Assembly (NCBI GenBank): GCA_016715795.1
Contig: JADJXP010000001.1
Location: 372,001-436,000 of the forward strand
Reading direction: 5' to 3'
Length of the DNA stretch: 64,000 nt
DNA from: Chloracidobacterium sp.
Lineage (GTDB): Bacteria > Acidobacteriota > Blastocatellia > Pyrinomonadales > Pyrinomonadaceae
The notes under the pieces were generated by a model. The model was given only the letters and a program-made list of their open reading frames with translations. It made no database searches and had not been told where the DNA came from. A program made the translations under genes and the position numbers. Positions within the stretch are counted from its first letter, which is position 1; every line of letters starts with the position of its first letter. Positions 1 to 10,670 of the stretch are shown in pieces.

Positions 1-187
1 ACGCATCGACCGCGATACCCGCTAATGTTCCAAAGATGATCGCGCGGATAGAGTTTCTCTGAAGAGCTGCGTAAACAACAACGATCAGCGGCAGGTCGAC
101 ATAAGCCAACGGCTCCGCCACATTGCGCAGCGTCCACTGCAGCACAACGGCGATTATCAGTGCGATGGTCAGTCTTACGCCTTCCAC
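1..187 (-). CDS. mreD: Rod shape-determining protein MreD (N-terminal part)
   Basis: MreD is a small polytopic inner-membrane protein of the rod complex that works with MreB and MreC in lateral wall synthesis. Translating the minus strand from a GTG at 187 gives VEGVRLTIALIIAVVLQWTL and continues through a second hydrophobic stretch to the window edge, so only about 62 residues are present. The frame is closed by TAA directly before this GTG, and no ATG is available, so GTG is the likely start. It lies 19 bases after the mreC stop, completing the usual mreBCD order. The 3' end is off the left edge. The call rests on position plus the hydrophobic N-terminus typical of MreD. Confidence 0.8.
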   Translation of the reverse strand, partial: MEGVRLTIALIIAVVLQWTLRNVAEPLAYVDLPLIVVVYAALQRNSIRAIIFGTLAGIAVDA

Positions 188-206
188 TTACTCACTCAGT
201 TCCAGA

Positions 207-1103
207 TCAGTCTTTTGGCCGTACCGAATTAGGCAGCTTTTGGTCATAGTCCGCATTGGCCTGCGGTTCATACAGGAGAATCCCGACTTCCTGCATCGAG
301 CTCAAACGGGCCGCCGGTCGGATCTGGATTACATGCGGCGTCGTAGCCGAACCGGTCACGATATTGACGATCTCGCCGATCTTTAATCCCGCCGGGAATA
401 TCCCGTCCTGGCCGCTTGTAAACACTGTCTGACCGACCCGCACATCGATATTTCCCGGGACGTATTTCATCTCGAGGAGCTCCTTCTTGCTCGTGCCGGC
501 GACGACGCCGAGGGCGTTTGATTCACCGATCTGGCCGACAACTGCCCCAACGCCTGATTTGTCACGGGTTATCAGATCTATCTGCGCCGTCAGCGGGCTG
601 ACGGCCGTCACGCGGCCGACCAGGCCGCCGTCCGTCACGACCGGCATGTTCAGAGTAACGCCGTCGAGGCTGCCACGATTCACTATTGACGCGTCAAACC
701 AGACAGAAGGGTCACGTCCGATGATACGTGCAGTAAGCACGCGATACCGACTTTGCTCCTTTAGTTCGAGCATCGAACGCAGCCGAGTGTTCTCACTCGC
801 GAGCTCTTCCTTTTGTTTTAGCTCGACCTCGAGTTCCTGGACACGCTGTTTTAGCAGACTATTCTCGTCCTGTGCGGAGCGGAGATTTGAGATGGAGGTG
901 AAATAGTTGGCAATTCCCGAGGTGATGGTTGTGACCGGCGACTGGACAAAATCGGCTACCGTCTGCGTCCATGATCTGATGACACGTTGCCCGGTCGTAA
1001 TCTCTCTGGCGTCAAACGCCATCAGCACGAAGTTGATCAACAAGAATGCGATCATCAACCACGGCGCCAGCCGCCATACTTCGGTTTGACTACGCTCTAC
1101 CAT
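207..1103 (-). CDS. mreC: Rod shape-determining protein MreC
   Basis: MreC is a bitopic periplasmic scaffold that links the MreB filament to the elongation machinery. The 298-residue product has one N-terminal membrane segment (about residues 12-28), a predicted coiled coil (about 65-110, rich in Glu, Leu and Lys: NSLLKQRVQELEVELKQKEE) and then the two beta-domain region with the family-typical LTARIIGRDPSVWF and GVTLNMPVVTDGGLVGRV stretches. Length matches the family (about 270-370 aa). It is 17 bases downstream of mreB and is read with it. The C-terminal 15 residues are polar and variable. Nothing looks broken. Confidence 0.95.
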   Translation of the reverse strand: MVERSQTEVWRLAPWLMIAFLLINFVLMAFDAREITTGQRVIRSWTQTVADFVQSPVTTITSGIANYFTSISNLRSAQDENSLLKQRVQELEVELKQKEELASENTRLRSMLELKEQSRYRVLTARIIGRDPSVWFDASIVNRGSLDGVTLNMPVVTDGGLVGRVTAVSPLTAQIDLITRDKSGVGAVVGQIGESNALGVVAGTSKKELLEMKYVPGNIDVRVGQTVFTSGQDGIFPAGLKIGEIVNIVTGSATTPHVIQIRPAARLSSMQEVGILLYEPQANADYDQKLPNSVRPKD

Positions 1104-1120
1104 TTAACACGGGTTCGTGG

Positions 1121-2167
<1,047 letters not shown>

Positions 2168-2324
2168 TATCCATCAAATCTTCAGCTAATATCCGGCCGA
2201 GGGCGCCATTTTCAGACAAAAATGCCTAATCGAATAGCATACACCGTGTCTCAACGAATTATCCACTAGCAACGCCCTTTGGCAACACCTTTTTTTGCTC
2301 GTGCCTAGTTTAGGGCGTCAACGA

Positions 2325-2354
2325 CAAAAAAGGGCGAGGTGCTGAGCCTCGCCC
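2325..2354 (-). terminator. Rho-independent terminator of the M36 protease gene
   Basis: On the minus strand GGGCGAGG (2347-2354) pairs perfectly with CCTCGCCC (2332-2339) around a 7-base loop and is followed by a run of T (2325-2331). It begins 34 bases past the protease stop codon. This is a textbook intrinsic terminator and isolates the protease from mreB. Confidence 0.9.
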
Positions 2355-2387
2355 TCTTCAGTCATGTCCGCTTGTTGCGGAGCGTGT

Positions 2388-5300
2388 CTAGTTGTTAGTG
2401 GCCTCCGTGTCGATCGCAACAAAGTCGAGATCGGCAACGTTATCCGTCAGCGACAGCACCTGTGTCGGAACAGCAAAGATGTACCGCCTCGAATTGACCG
2501 TCACCATATAGGTCTGGCCGGTCTGCAGGCCTTCGAAGTTGTAGTATCCAAAGCTGCCCGTCTGGACCCTCATCGGCTCCGTCAGAGTGCCGCCAGAGAT
2601 CACCACCTCAGCATTCCGGATGCCCTGGCCTCCGGCCGTTAGGACGCGACCTGAAACGGACGCGTTCGCTGCCGTCAAGGTGAGGAACTCAATGCCCCAG
2701 TCGCTGATGCAACCGGTCACAGCCTCCGGATTCGCCACAGGAACACCTGCATCGTCACGGATAAACAGGTTCCATGTGCCGTTGGCGTTCGTCAGACCGA
2801 AGTTGCCAAAGAGCGTCTGTGTTCCCGTTCCGCCGGCCGTGCTGCCGGGCTCGTTATACGGCCCCGCAGGTGCGGCACCCGGGAAGTTGGTCACAGGCGT
2901 CTCCCAGGTTGTCGGCTCGAAGTTGCCAGTCGTAAGCGGCCCTGAATTGGGCAGCACACCAGGCCCTGCGTCACGGAAGCTCAGCGTCACCGTGTTATTG
3001 CTCGGTATCGCTATCGCTCCGCCTGCATCGCCCATCAGCACGTACTTCTGGCCTCCCGGGCCGACCAGCAGGACGTCAAGGTGATCAGGGAAGATATGCT
3101 CCAGGTCATAGAGCGTGACACGCATCGCTCCGATCTGAAGCGGCCCACCTGCAACAGTAATAGGTGCCGGATACGGAGCAGCCGCACCACCAAGGTTGCT
3201 GCAGATCGCACCACCAAATCGGAATGCCGATGCTGTGTCGTTAATATTGAGCACAGCATTCTGCACTTCGGGTGCGAGCGTGCCCGGGCCGGTCAGCGTA
3301 AGGTTGACCGTCTCGGTCGGCTCGTTTAGCGTGTCGCTAAAGATCGGGACATTGACCGTCTTGAACGTGTCACCCGGGCTGAACACCACGGCTTGGGCGA
3401 CCGTCTGGTAATCTACACCCGGCCCAGGAGCGGCACCGCCGGTGGCGGTTCCATTCGACGTCGTGAAGGTCACGGCGTTTGTACCTGAGAGGTCACCGCT
3501 GCGGACAATGCCGATAACGGCCGTCTGCGATTCATCCTCAGTATACGGGTTCTGAGCGAACGTGATACTGAAAGCGGACGGCGTCGGTGTCGGCGTTGCC
3601 GGCGGAGGCGTCGGTGTCGGCGTCGGCGTCGCCGGCGGTGGTGTCGGTGTTGGCGAAGGCCCGCCGCCGCCTGCTACCAGGCACAGGTTAACGGCCGTGA
3701 CCGTTCCCGTGTCGCCCGCGGCATTGTCGCTGATGTTCAGCGTCCAGTTGCCGTTGGCAGCCTCAGGCGCAAGCCCCTCGAATACCGCAAGCCCGGTGTC
3801 ATCCTGGGCCGGCCGGACCGGCCCGCCAAAGATTGTGTTCAGCGATACTGCTTCGCCCGGCGTCGTTACGCACCGGCTGGCCGAGTAGTCTCCCGCCGGT
3901 ACCGGATTGCCCGCTACCGTGTGGAATGTGTTCGGGAATCCGTCACCAAAGTTATACGGCCCGACCAGATCGCTGGACGATCCTACGCCCGTCGGCGGGC
4001 ATACCGTATTGCCGCGCCGCTCGACGATCGTCGCCGTCGGCCCGCCGCTCGGTGCCTGCAGCGTCATCTTGATGTCGCCGCCCCACGTGTGCATCGGGTT
4101 CCAGGTCCAATTTCTCAACTGTGCTGAGGTCAGCGTCCCTGTCAGTCCCGATACCGGGATCGTCACGTTGACGCCCGCCGGCGTAGTGTCTGGCGGTGAT
4201 ACTGGCAACCCCGTCGCCGGGAATGTCTGCCCCGCACATCCCGGTGGAGGTGTAGGCGTCGGTGTCGGCGTTGCCGGCGGAGGTGTAGGCGTCGGCGTTG
4301 CCGGCGGAGGCGTCGGCGATGGTGTCGGCGTCACGCCCGGCGTGGGTGGTGGAGTTGGCGTCGGTGTTCCACCGCAGTTGGGCGGTGAATACGTGATCTG
4401 CAATCCATCCGACAGACTCGCCGTATTGAATGAGAACTGCGTGAAGTCGGTTCCGGTCCCAGCCTTTTGGATACCTACCGTTGCGCTCGCACCGCCGGCC
4501 TGAGCACCGATACCCGTCGAGGCATAAATGTAACGGACCACATCCGAGCCTTCGGTCAACATGATCGCAAAGTTCGTTGTGATCGGCCCGTTCACAGTCT
4601 CGGAGAAGTGCTGAGCTCTCCATTCGACATAGAACTGACGATTCGGAGCCGCGCCGACCGTATTCGTATAAATACCGCCATTCGTGACATTCGCCCCCGT
4701 CATTATCAAGTCATCCCAATACGGGAACAAATTCGGCGTTGCGCCAAACGCCGAGGCAGGAAGCGCTGCATTGGTAAACGCCGTTGTCGCCGCGGCGTTC
4801 ACCTTCATGTTGCCGTTCGTGCTGGCGCTCAGCGATGTCACTGCGATGCCATAGACAGATGATGTCCAGCCGGCCGGAAGCGTTATCGCGACTGCCGCAT
4901 CGTCCGCCTGGCTACCTGCAACCAGGACGCCGCCAGCCGGAATGGTCTGGCCCGTCTGGGTAGTTGACACATAGTTACCGGAGCAAGGCGTCGTAAAGTT
5001 GAACGTCGCCGAATACTGTCCGTTGCCGCACGGGCTTACCGCCCTCACTCGCCAGAAATGCTGCGTGGTAACTCCAAGCGGTGATGCCGGTGTGAATGTC
5101 GGCGTCGTCAGCCCCGTGGCTGAAGCGACGATATTCGAGAATCCGGCATCCGTCGCTACTTGTATCTCATACGTGGCCGCACCGGCAACCGCGGCCCATG
5201 TAAACGTGGGCGAAAGTGTAGCGGTCGTCGATCCATTGGCCGGCCCAGTCAGCGTCGGCGTGCCAGGAGTACCGCTGAAGACGTTCAGCGTCACTTGCTG

Positions 5301-7919
5301 ACTGTGGACCAAAGCCCCTGATGTACCGGTAACGGTGATGATGTAGGAACCGGCTGCGACACCGGTCGTTGTGACCGTCATCGTGGAGGTGCCGGGCGTC
5401 GGGTTAACCGGATTCGGGCTGAACGTGACCGTCGACCCGGCGGGATTGCCGGTCGCACTAAGCGTAACCGGGTCAGTGAAGCCGAGCTGCGTCGTGATGT
5501 TCACGTTATATGTCGCAGTCGCCGGGACGCACACCGCCTGCGTCGGTGGTGTGACTGCCACGGCGAAATCGGGTGCGCACGGTGCAAAGTTCTCGGTGAC
5601 CGCAGAAGCAGACTGCACCGATGCAAAACAGCCCATACCGCGAATACGGAAGCCCTCGCGAACATCGTCAGCATCGGCGCTCGTCTCCGGCCCGACCGGA
5701 ATAGCAGCGGCGGTCGCAACGATCGCATCGCGCTCCTGCAGCATGTTCGGGTTGATCGGAGCAAGCTTCATGCCGTTGGTCACCACATCGAGGACGCGCG
5801 TCGTACCGGTGGCAAATCCCAAGCGGGTGACCATCAGGGCACGCACTTCCCATAAGGCGCTCTTCCAGATCTCACCGGCGTTGTGGACCTGCGAGCAGCT
5901 GCCTGAGGTCGCAATTCGCGGATTGCGGGGAAATGCGCTGGATACCGCTGTGGTAGGCGTACCCAATGTCGTGTCGCAGCCTGCGTTGATATGGCCAAAT
6001 GTAAGCGGGTTGTGCGGCAGGTTATTCGGCCCACCCGTGAAAGCCTTGACGGCCGTCGGGAACCGACGAATGCCGTAGTAATGATTCGCCGTCCAGGGCC
6101 CGCCAAGGTCCAAAAGCGAATACCCGCCAAGCCCATAAACGGCATTGATCGGATCGCTCGGCTCGGCCGTCATCGTATGAGCATAAAAATCGCCCCAGCC
6201 TTCGCCCATCATGCCGCCTTGGTTGCCAAGGCCGCTGCCGTTCCCGTGCTGGCGGTTCGACGTGCCGTGCGTAACCTCGTGTATTACGATCGCGGCATCG
6301 GCCGTTCCGTCACGATCCGGCGTCGGGCCGGTCCAAAGGTACATCTGCATGCGGCCGCGGCTGCCGTCAGCCGGCGTCGCAAAATTCGCGTTGTTTGTTC
6401 CCGATGAATCTTGGCCTTCTGAACTGACTCGGTCGCCGGCCACGCCGCCCGCACCCGCGAAGTTCAGGTGCTGGAAGTTGCGGGCAGGCTCATTAAACCC
6501 ACGCTTATACAGTTCGTCGTGGTATAGATTCATCAAATAGAACATCTGCGTGACCGCACCGCGCTGGGCCGGAGGATCTAGCGGATTGTCGCCCGGTGCC
6601 GGAGCACCCGGCGGCGGGTTCCATGTTGATGTAAACGTCCTGCAGCCCGCTCCCGGACAAGCAGCGTCGCCGGTCAGAGGTGCATCAACACCGTTAGGCG
6701 CCACGCGGTCAAGACCGGCCTCGTTGGCGTTGCCGTCGGTGATATTCGTCCCGTCTGTGATCCAACCGTTATTGTTGAACGAATTCGCACCCTCGTTCCC
6801 GATCAGCGTCACATTCGTCCTCGTCAAAAGCGTCCCCTGCGTCCCAAGCCCGGGATCGTTCGGTCCCGGTGACAGCGGCGCCGCGTGGTCGGCAGCGTTG
6901 ATATAGGCGTTCGAGTTGCCATAGATCGAATACGTGGCAGCCTCACTCTGATCGTCAGAAAGATTCTTATGCCACAGAACGACGCCCGACTCGGCATCGA
7001 CGATGACGTAATATGCATTTATCGGCTGCCAGATCAGAACGCGCCAAGCGGGCACAGCCACGCCGGGCTCGGTCGGGAAGTACATCTTCTCAGCAAGAGT
7101 TGCCCAGTCACCACCGCCAAAGACGACACGGAGGTTGGTTGATTCGGCGTCATTTCGCGTGAGGTCCTCGGCGCGGAGCTCATGATTGATATGTTTTGAG
7201 GCCGTTGTAACGGCATCCAGCGGATCACCAAACGTCGTTGAGAGCCGCCCGTAGTCCAAGCCGGGTGCAAGGTTATTGACCACGCGGATCATCTGCCCAT
7301 TGTGCCGGAATCCTGCCGTCATCTCACCGCGAAAGACCGGTATGCCGTTGATCTCCTGCTCGAGGCGGACATACGACAGATTCCCGTCGGGATTCACGTA
7401 ATTCGCGGCTGTTTTGAGAGCGTCTATCTGAGTATCACTGAGACCAACGAGGTCGTTATAACCTTTGATAAAGTCTCGCAGAACGGTGGCACGATTGGCC
7501 GTGGTCGGCGACGTTAGCCATCTAACGCTCTGCTCGTATACGTCAGGCGTTAGGATCTCAGGAATTCGGATATCGAGATTGTACTCGACCTTGGCTCCGG
7601 GATGTTGCTGGCGAAATGCCTGCTCGCCGCGGACAAACCCGTCTCGCACATCAGCGACGCGCGTCGCGTCCATGCTGACAGATTGCCTGAACCGTGCGAG
7701 AGCCTCGGTGAACTCATCACCGCTCTGCTCACGGATGTCCCACATCTTAGGCAAACCGTCGTTACCGCTCTCAGTTCGAACAAAAAGACCGCTCTTTTTC
7801 TCGCTGGCGGCACTCGTTCCAAACTGAAACGGCACGGCGATCATCGCCGTAATAAATCCCAAAACTAAGAGACACAGCACGATCTGTCGTCTCGTCTCCG
7901 ACTTTGACCACTTAAACAT
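2388..7919 (-). CDS. Giant secreted M36 (fungalysin-type) metallopeptidase
   Basis: A predicted exported zinc endopeptidase of 1843 residues. It opens with a basic region and one hydrophobic signal segment (about residues 14-38). The propeptide follows, then the M36 catalytic domain with HEVTH at 547-551 and the downstream glutamate motif GEGWGDFYA, which together supply the zinc ligands. C-terminal to this are Ig/FN3-like modules, a Pro-Thr linker (PTPTPPPATP repeats), a proprotein-convertase P-like domain, a second Pro-Thr linker, a Calx-beta domain (about 1490-1590), a second P-like domain and a CarboxypepD_reg domain (SGRVLTAGGQGIRNAEVVIS) at the end. A strong AGGAGG lies 8 bases before the ATG. 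It is monocistronic with its own terminator. Family catalytic cores are about 400-600 residues, so most of the length is accessory adhesion or substrate-binding modules. Confidence 0.93.
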   Translation of the reverse strand: MFKWSKSETRRQIVLCLLVLGFITAMIAVPFQFGTSAASEKKSGLFVRTESGNDGLPKMWDIREQSGDEFTEALARFRQSVSMDATRVADVRDGFVRGEQAFRQQHPGAKVEYNLDIRIPEILTPDVYEQSVRWLTSPTTANRATVLRDFIKGYNDLVGLSDTQIDALKTAANYVNPDGNLSYVRLEQEINGIPVFRGEMTAGFRHNGQMIRVVNNLAPGLDYGRLSTTFGDPLDAVTTASKHINHELRAEDLTRNDAESTNLRVVFGGGDWATLAEKMYFPTEPGVAVPAWRVLIWQPINAYYVIVDAESGVVLWHKNLSDDQSEAATYSIYGNSNAYINAADHAAPLSPGPNDPGLGTQGTLLTRTNVTLIGNEGANSFNNNGWITDGTNITDGNANEAGLDRVAPNGVDAPLTGDAACPGAGCRTFTSTWNPPPGAPAPGDNPLDPPAQRGAVTQMFYLMNLYHDELYKRGFNEPARNFQHLNFAGAGGVAGDRVSSEGQDSSGTNNANFATPADGSRGRMQMYLWTGPTPDRDGTADAAIVIHEVTHGTSNRQHGNGSGLGNQGGMMGEGWGDFYAHTMTAEPSDPINAVYGLGGYSLLDLGGPWTANHYYGIRRFPTAVKAFTGGPNNLPHNPLTFGHINAGCDTTLGTPTTAVSSAFPRNPRIATSGSCSQVHNAGEIWKSALWEVRALMVTRLGFATGTTRVLDVVTNGMKLAPINPNMLQERDAIVATAAAIPVGPETSADADDVREGFRIRGMGCFASVQSASAVTENFAPCAPDFAVAVTPPTQAVCVPATATYNVNITTQLGFTDPVTLSATGNPAGSTVTFSPNPVNPTPGTSTMTVTTTGVAAGSYIITVTGTSGALVHSQQVTLNVFSGTPGTPTLTGPANGSTTATLSPTFTWAAVAGAATYEIQVATDAGFSNIVASATGLTTPTFTPASPLGVTTQHFWRVRAVSPCGNGQYSATFNFTTPCSGNYVSTTQTGQTIPAGGVLVAGSQADDAAVAITLPAGWTSSVYGIAVTSLSASTNGNMKVNAAATTAFTNAALPASAFGATPNLFPYWDDLIMTGANVTNGGIYTNTVGAAPNRQFYVEWRAQHFSETVNGPITTNFAIMLTEGSDVVRYIYASTGIGAQAGGASATVGIQKAGTGTDFTQFSFNTASLSDGLQITYSPPNCGGTPTPTPPPTPGVTPTPSPTPPPATPTPTPPPATPTPTPTPPPGCAGQTFPATGLPVSPPDTTPAGVNVTIPVSGLTGTLTSAQLRNWTWNPMHTWGGDIKMTLQAPSGGPTATIVERRGNTVCPPTGVGSSSDLVGPYNFGDGFPNTFHTVAGNPVPAGDYSASRCVTTPGEAVSLNTIFGGPVRPAQDDTGLAVFEGLAPEAANGNWTLNISDNAAGDTGTVTAVNLCLVAGGGGPSPTPTPPPATPTPTPTPPPATPTPTPSAFSITFAQNPYTEDESQTAVIGIVRSGDLSGTNAVTFTTSNGTATGGAAPGPGVDYQTVAQAVVFSPGDTFKTVNVPIFSDTLNEPTETVNLTLTGPGTLAPEVQNAVLNINDTASAFRFGGAICSNLGGAAAPYPAPITVAGGPLQIGAMRVTLYDLEHIFPDHLDVLLVGPGGQKYVLMGDAGGAIAIPSNNTVTLSFRDAGPGVLPNSGPLTTGNFEPTTWETPVTNFPGAAPAGPYNEPGSTAGGTGTQTLFGNFGLTNANGTWNLFIRDDAGVPVANPEAVTGCISDWGIEFLTLTAANASVSGRVLTAGGQGIRNAEVVISGGTLTEPMRVQTGSFGYYNFEGLQTGQTYMVTVNSRRYIFAVPTQVLSLTDNVADLDFVAIDTEATNN
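3579..3662 (-). repeat. Short tandem repeat encoding a Pro-Thr linker
   Basis: Imperfect 6-to-12-base units of GGCGTC/GGTGTC on the plus strand encode alternating Pro-Thr and PPPATP on the coding strand of the M36 protease. The array separates the P-like domain from the Calx-beta domain. Such arrays can change length by slippage, always in frame when units of 3n are gained or lost. Confidence 0.85.
4249..4372 (-). repeat. Second Pro-Thr linker tandem repeat
   Basis: The same GTCGGC-type units recur about 590 bases away and encode the longer linker between the upstream beta-sandwich module and the P-like domain. The unit order differs from the first array, but both contain the coding-strand unit for PPPATPTPTP, so the arrays are probably related by duplication or recombination. 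Confidence 0.85.
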
Positions 7920-7949
7920 TAGAGAATCCTCCTGGAACGTTGGGCTTGA

Positions 7950-8141
7950 AAATTACTCTCGGAACCCGCACCTAAGACAAAAGCTCACTTCGCCAAGGCC
8001 AAGTGCCCCGACGAAGCATCGAGCTACGCATTCGTTGCCAAAGGCAACCTTACCTACAGAAACGTAAGCGGAGACAAAGACCTCCGACTACTCTATTTCA
8101 AACGTCTTACTGAACAGGACAAAAAGATGGTGGAAGTATAG
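7950..8141 (+). pseudogene. Orphan C-terminal gene fragment, family unknown
   Basis: Between the divergent starts of the protease and the end of lon an open plus-strand frame of 63 codons reads KLLSEPAPKTKAHFAKAKCP and ends ...LYFKRLTEQDKKMVEV before TAG. It contains no ATG, GTG or TTG and follows an in-frame TGA at 7947, so it cannot be translated as it stands. The composition (soluble, alternating charged and hydrophobic residues, an ending typical of a real C-terminus) looks like coding sequence, not chance. I read it as the 3' remnant of a lost gene. The family is not recognised. Confidence 0.4.
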
Positions 8142-8207
8142 TCCCAAAGAATCGCGGCTGTCAATCGGCGCGCGAGTAAAATCTATGCGCCTACTGGTCC
8201 AACGAGA

Positions 8208-10670
8208 TCAAGCCTTCGCCAATGGTGGCTGGCCCGGTGACCGGCCAGGCCCTTCCTCGCGAGCTGCAGCGTGCTCACGCTCTTTGACCGACTCGGAACC
8301 TATGGGTTCGAGCGCGGCCTTAAGTACGTCACTGATCCATGCGGCAAACACGAGTTCAAGTTCCTTTTTCACGTCCTCGGGAATATCGTCCGTGTCCGCC
8401 TCATTACGGATCGGCAATATGATCCTCCGGATCCCGGCCCGGTGCGCCGCCAACACTTTTTCCTTAATACCGCCCACGGGAAACACAAGCCCCGACAGCG
8501 TTATCTCACCGGTCATCGCCGTGTCCGAGCGGACCTTGCGCCCGGTATAGAGCGATGCCATTGCCGTCGCCATGGTCACGCCCGCCGACGGGCCATCCTT
8601 TGGGATCGCTCCGGCCGGCACGTGCAGGTGGACACCATTGTTCTTGATCATCTCGGCATCGAGATCGAATTCGGCCGCGTGTGACCACAGGTAGCTGCGT
8701 GCCGCCTGCGCCGATTCTTTCATGACCTCGCCAAGTTGGCCGGTAAGCGTGAGGCCGCCGCTGCCCGGAAGCATTGTGGCCTCGATAAAGAGTACCTCGC
8801 CGCCCATCTCCGTCCATGCCATCCCCGTGGCAACGCCCGGCGGCAGTTCTTTTCGGGCTTCCTCAGGGAATACTTTTGGCGGACCGAGATAGCCGCGGAC
8901 CTCTTCGGCAGATATCGTGACATTCTCCGTCGAGCCTTCGGCGACCTTTAATGCCACCTTTCGGGCGAGATTGCCTATCGAGCGCTCAAGCTGCCTGACG
9001 CCGGCCTCACGCGTGTATCGCGTGGACAATAAATTGATAGCGTCATCGGTGATGGCCAGTTGGTCCTTCGTCAGGCCATTCTCCTCGATCTGTCTCGGCA
9101 CGAGATACTGCTTGGCAATATTCAACTTTTCACGGTCGCTATAGCCCGCAAGCTGGATGATCTCCATCCGATCGCGAAGCGGCATCGGAATCGGGCCGAG
9201 TTGATTGGCCGTTGCGATAAAGAAGACCTTGGAAAGGTCAAACGGCAGGTCGAGATAGTTATCGCGAAATGTATTGTTCTGCGCCGGATCTAATATCTCA
9301 AGCAATGCCGACGCCGGATCGCCGCGAAAATCCGCACCGAGCTTGTCTATCTCGTCCAGCATCATTACGGGATTGTTGACGCCCACGCGCCGAAGGCTCT
9401 GAATAATGCGGCCCGGCATCGCTCCGATGTAGGTCCGTCGATGGCCGCGAAGTTCAGCCTCATCGCGCATCCCGCCGAGGCTTAGCCGATCAAACTCCCT
9501 ACCCAGCGCTCGAGCGATCGAGCGCCCCAGCGACGTCTTGCCAACGCCCGGCGGGCCGACGAAGAGCAGTATCGGACTTTTACTGTCCGGACGAAGCTTA
9601 ACGACGGCAAGCGATTCCAGAATGCGTTCCTTTATATCTTCGAGGCCGTAGTGATCCTCATCGAGCACTTTTCGGGCCTCCTTAAGATCAAGCTTTTCCT
9701 GACCTGACTTACGCCACGGCAATTCGAGGATGTACTCGAGATATGTGCGGATCACATGATAATCGGGAGCGGCTTGCGGCAATGCCTCCATGCGCTTTAG
9801 TTCGCGTTCGGCCTCTTTACGCACATCATCCGGCAGATCGGCCTCCTCGAGCCGTGTCCGCAGTTGGCCCGCCTCGGCCTGTTCACCGGATTCGTCCTCG
9901 CCAAGCTCTTTTTGGATCGCCTTCATTTGCTGCCGCAGCACATAATCGCGCTGCGACTTGTCCATTTCGTGCTGGGCTTCGTTGGCGATCTTTGAACGGA
10001 TCTGCATGATCTCAAGCTCGCGCGCCAAGGCGGCGTGTGTAAGCGTCAGCAGCCCGTCAACGGTCGAGGATTCAAGCATCTTCTGCTCTGTCTCAGTTCC
10101 GAGATCAAGAACAGAGGCGAGAAAATATGAAAGTTGAACAGGATCTTCCTGTGAGGTAACGGCGACGCGGATCTCAGGCGGAACCTGCGGGAGCAGTGCC
10201 AGGGCCTCCTGGATCATCCCGTGAATGTTGCGCTTGAGGGCCTCGATCTCTTCCTCATCGACGCGCCGCAGCTCTTCAAGCACGAGGATCTTCGCCTTTA
10301 AGTACGGCTGTTCGGCCGTCCACTCGATAACCTCAAAGCGGCGCATCCCTTGAACTATGAGCTGCATCACATCGTCTGTGCGCATCATCCGCTTGATGTT
10401 GACGAGTGTCCCGACCGTGTAGATGTCTGACGGCTTTGCGTCGTCACCGGTCACATTCTCGGACTTTGTCGTAATGCAGGCGAGCAGCTTCTCTTCGGTC
10501 GCAAGCGAGGATTCAACGGCCTTGGTCGAACGTTCCCGGCCAACAGCGAGCGGCACGACCGTGTCGGGGAAAAGCGTCGTATTCTGCAGGGGCAGCACCG
10601 CGATCTCAAGCTGCTCCGGCAACTTTATTTCCTGCGTCTTGAAGGCCTGTTCCTGTACTTCGTCCGCCAT
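8208..10670 (-). CDS. lon: ATP-dependent protease Lon (LonA type)
   Basis: Lon is the cytoplasmic AAA+ serine protease that degrades misfolded and selected regulatory proteins. The 820-residue product has the N-terminal LON substrate domain (about 20-215), a coiled-coil linker, Walker A GPPGVGKTS (about 370), Walker B VMMLDEIDKLG, sensor regions, and the C-terminal protease domain with catalytic Ser in PKDGPSAGVTM and the Lys in PVGGIKEKVLAAHRAG. Length and order match LonA. The ATG overlaps the last base of the hsp20 stop codon (TAATG), so translation is probably coupled to the small heat-shock protein. The C-terminal tail (from about 795) is Gly/Pro/Glu-rich and variable. Confidence 0.97.
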   Translation of the reverse strand: MADEVQEQAFKTQEIKLPEQLEIAVLPLQNTTLFPDTVVPLAVGRERSTKAVESSLATEEKLLACITTKSENVTGDDAKPSDIYTVGTLVNIKRMMRTDDVMQLIVQGMRRFEVIEWTAEQPYLKAKILVLEELRRVDEEEIEALKRNIHGMIQEALALLPQVPPEIRVAVTSQEDPVQLSYFLASVLDLGTETEQKMLESSTVDGLLTLTHAALARELEIMQIRSKIANEAQHEMDKSQRDYVLRQQMKAIQKELGEDESGEQAEAGQLRTRLEEADLPDDVRKEAERELKRMEALPQAAPDYHVIRTYLEYILELPWRKSGQEKLDLKEARKVLDEDHYGLEDIKERILESLAVVKLRPDSKSPILLFVGPPGVGKTSLGRSIARALGREFDRLSLGGMRDEAELRGHRRTYIGAMPGRIIQSLRRVGVNNPVMMLDEIDKLGADFRGDPASALLEILDPAQNNTFRDNYLDLPFDLSKVFFIATANQLGPIPMPLRDRMEIIQLAGYSDREKLNIAKQYLVPRQIEENGLTKDQLAITDDAINLLSTRYTREAGVRQLERSIGNLARKVALKVAEGSTENVTISAEEVRGYLGPPKVFPEEARKELPPGVATGMAWTEMGGEVLFIEATMLPGSGGLTLTGQLGEVMKESAQAARSYLWSHAAEFDLDAEMIKNNGVHLHVPAGAIPKDGPSAGVTMATAMASLYTGRKVRSDTAMTGEITLSGLVFPVGGIKEKVLAAHRAGIRRIILPIRNEADTDDIPEDVKKELELVFAAWISDVLKAALEPIGSESVKEREHAAAREEGPGRSPGQPPLAKA

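Noticed and set aside
3579..4372. CRISPR-like regularly repeated sequence.
   Set aside because: Units are short, have no spacers, and encode Pro-Thr linkers of the protease in frame.
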